Source of the DNA: DATNPH01 sp036703315
GTDB lineage: Bacteria > Cyanobacteriota > Cyanobacteriia > Cyanobacteriales > Coleofasciculaceae
NCBI GenBank assembly: GCA_036703315.1
Contig: DATNPH010000153.1
Location: forward strand, 1 to 13,455
Direction: 5' to 3'
Length of the DNA: 13,455 nucleotides
Shown: positions 13,159-13,455 of the stretch, in pieces
How the letters are laid out: each line of letters begins with the position of its first letter
Numbering within the stretch: the stretch's first letter is position 1
Made by a program: the position numbers and the translations under genes
Notes under the pieces: model-generated
Told to the model about the DNA's origin: nothing
What the model saw: only the letters and a program-made list of their open reading frames with translations
Databases searched by the model: none

Positions 13159-13261
13159 TGGTAATCTATTAGTGGTTATGACAGCGATTGCCCAGCAAGC
13201 GCTTGGCGCTCTAGGCAATTGCTTTTTTTGTTCGGGTCAAACCAGAAGACTGTCCTGTTTT

Positions 13262-13306
13262 CAGAACATTCCTATCATACCGCAATGTTCTGAAGATAGA
13301 ACATTT
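13262..13306. promoter_or_regulatory. Three-half-site operator candidate upstream of the second XRE gene
   Basis: CAGAACATT (13262-13270) and AATGTTCTG (13284-13292) form a perfect 9-bp inverted repeat with 13 nt between. A third site, AGAACATTT (13298-13306), follows in the same orientation as the first. All lie in the spacer between ORF A copy 2 and the XRE gene. Clustered half-sites between divergent genes fit binding by the adjacent regulator. None occurs at copy 1. Confidence 0.5.
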
Positions 13307-13339
13307 ACTCGGTTATGAGCCTCTGACAAGATCTGAGGC

Positions 13340-13455
13340 ATGGGAAGAGCAGGCAAAGCCCTTAAGAGGGTACTGGAAGACTACGACATCACTCAGAATC
13401 GATTGGCTGTGGTGATGGGAATTACTCGCTCTAGTGTTCACCGATGGGTCTATGA
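13340..13455 (+). CDS. XRE-family regulator, partial (runs off the window)
   Basis: The first 38 codons read MGRAGKALKRVLEDYDITQN, then RLAVVMGITRSSVHRWVY, a helix-turn-helix of the XRE/Cro type with recognition helix SSVHRW. I recall cyanobacterial XRE proteins that begin M-G-x-AGKALK and continue with an acidic region, which this matches. The preceding in-frame codon TGA (13334-13336) makes 13340 the likely start; GAGG is only 1 nt before the ATG, too close for an ideal site. It differs from the regulator at copy 1 but holds the same divergent position. Confidence 0.8.
   Translation, partial: MGRAGKALKRVLEDYDITQNRLAVVMGITRSSVHRWVY

Larger units (their letters stand above)
12444..13242 (-). 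repeat. Cassette copy 2 (direct repeat of 171-946)
   Basis: Second copy of the block holding ORF B, ORF A and its leader, in the same orientation as copy 1. Compared with copy 1 it has an intact 19-nt repeat added inside ORF A (+15 nt, in frame) and a fuller C/G-run hairpin downstream of ORF B. Similarity ends near 13242, just before operator-like repeats unique to this copy. Confidence 0.9.

Noticed and set aside
13158..13218. 20-residue N-terminal extension of ORF A copy 2
   Set aside because: It is not present in copy 1, whose protein starts at the equivalent MKKS.

Overview
The window looks like a chromosome segment of a filamentous-type cyanobacterium. GCGATCGC (the HIP1 octamer) recurs across the window, there is a PAP/fibrillin gene, many genes lack a strong Shine-Dalgarno sequence, and the spacers carry palindromic repeats of a kind common in Nostocales-like genomes. 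The genus cannot be fixed from the sequence. No rRNA, tRNA, CRISPR array or intact transposase was seen.

Layout. (1) 1-1428: a four-hairpin repeat array, then the first copy of a duplicated cassette. The cassette is two small overlapping minus-strand genes, here called ORF A and ORF B, with a divergent XRE-type regulator. (2) 1469-4471: a defence and addiction stretch. It holds an HNH endonuclease, a VapC-type PIN toxin with an unusually long (246 aa) upstream partner, and a DUF433 antitoxin whose DUF5615 toxin is cut to a 16-codon stub. A pair of direct repeats brackets the VapC module. (3) 4469-9481: metabolic genes. These are an AbrB-family membrane protein with a start-codon hairpin, a VOC (glyoxalase-fold) protein, a LYS20-like homocitrate synthase, a divergently transcribed SDR that lacks the canonical catalytic Ser and Tyr, a PAP/fibrillin protein and a decayed pentapeptide-repeat gene. 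(4) 9624-11939: a co-directional pair made of a YtpB-type (DUF2600, class IB) terpene synthase and a geranylgeranyl-reductase-family flavoprotein. This is a candidate terpenoid pathway. (5) 12017-13455: the second cassette copy, with an additional HTH-like gene (ORF C) downstream and a different divergent XRE regulator that runs off the window end.

The two cassette copies are in direct orientation about 12.28 kb apart and bracket everything between them. Their coding parts are nearly identical. Homology stops abruptly just upstream of ORF A, and beyond that point each copy has its own operator-like inverted repeats and its own XRE gene. This conserved effector operon with swapped regulators is the best candidate here for an undescribed system. 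The terpene synthase/reductase pair and the VapC partner come next.
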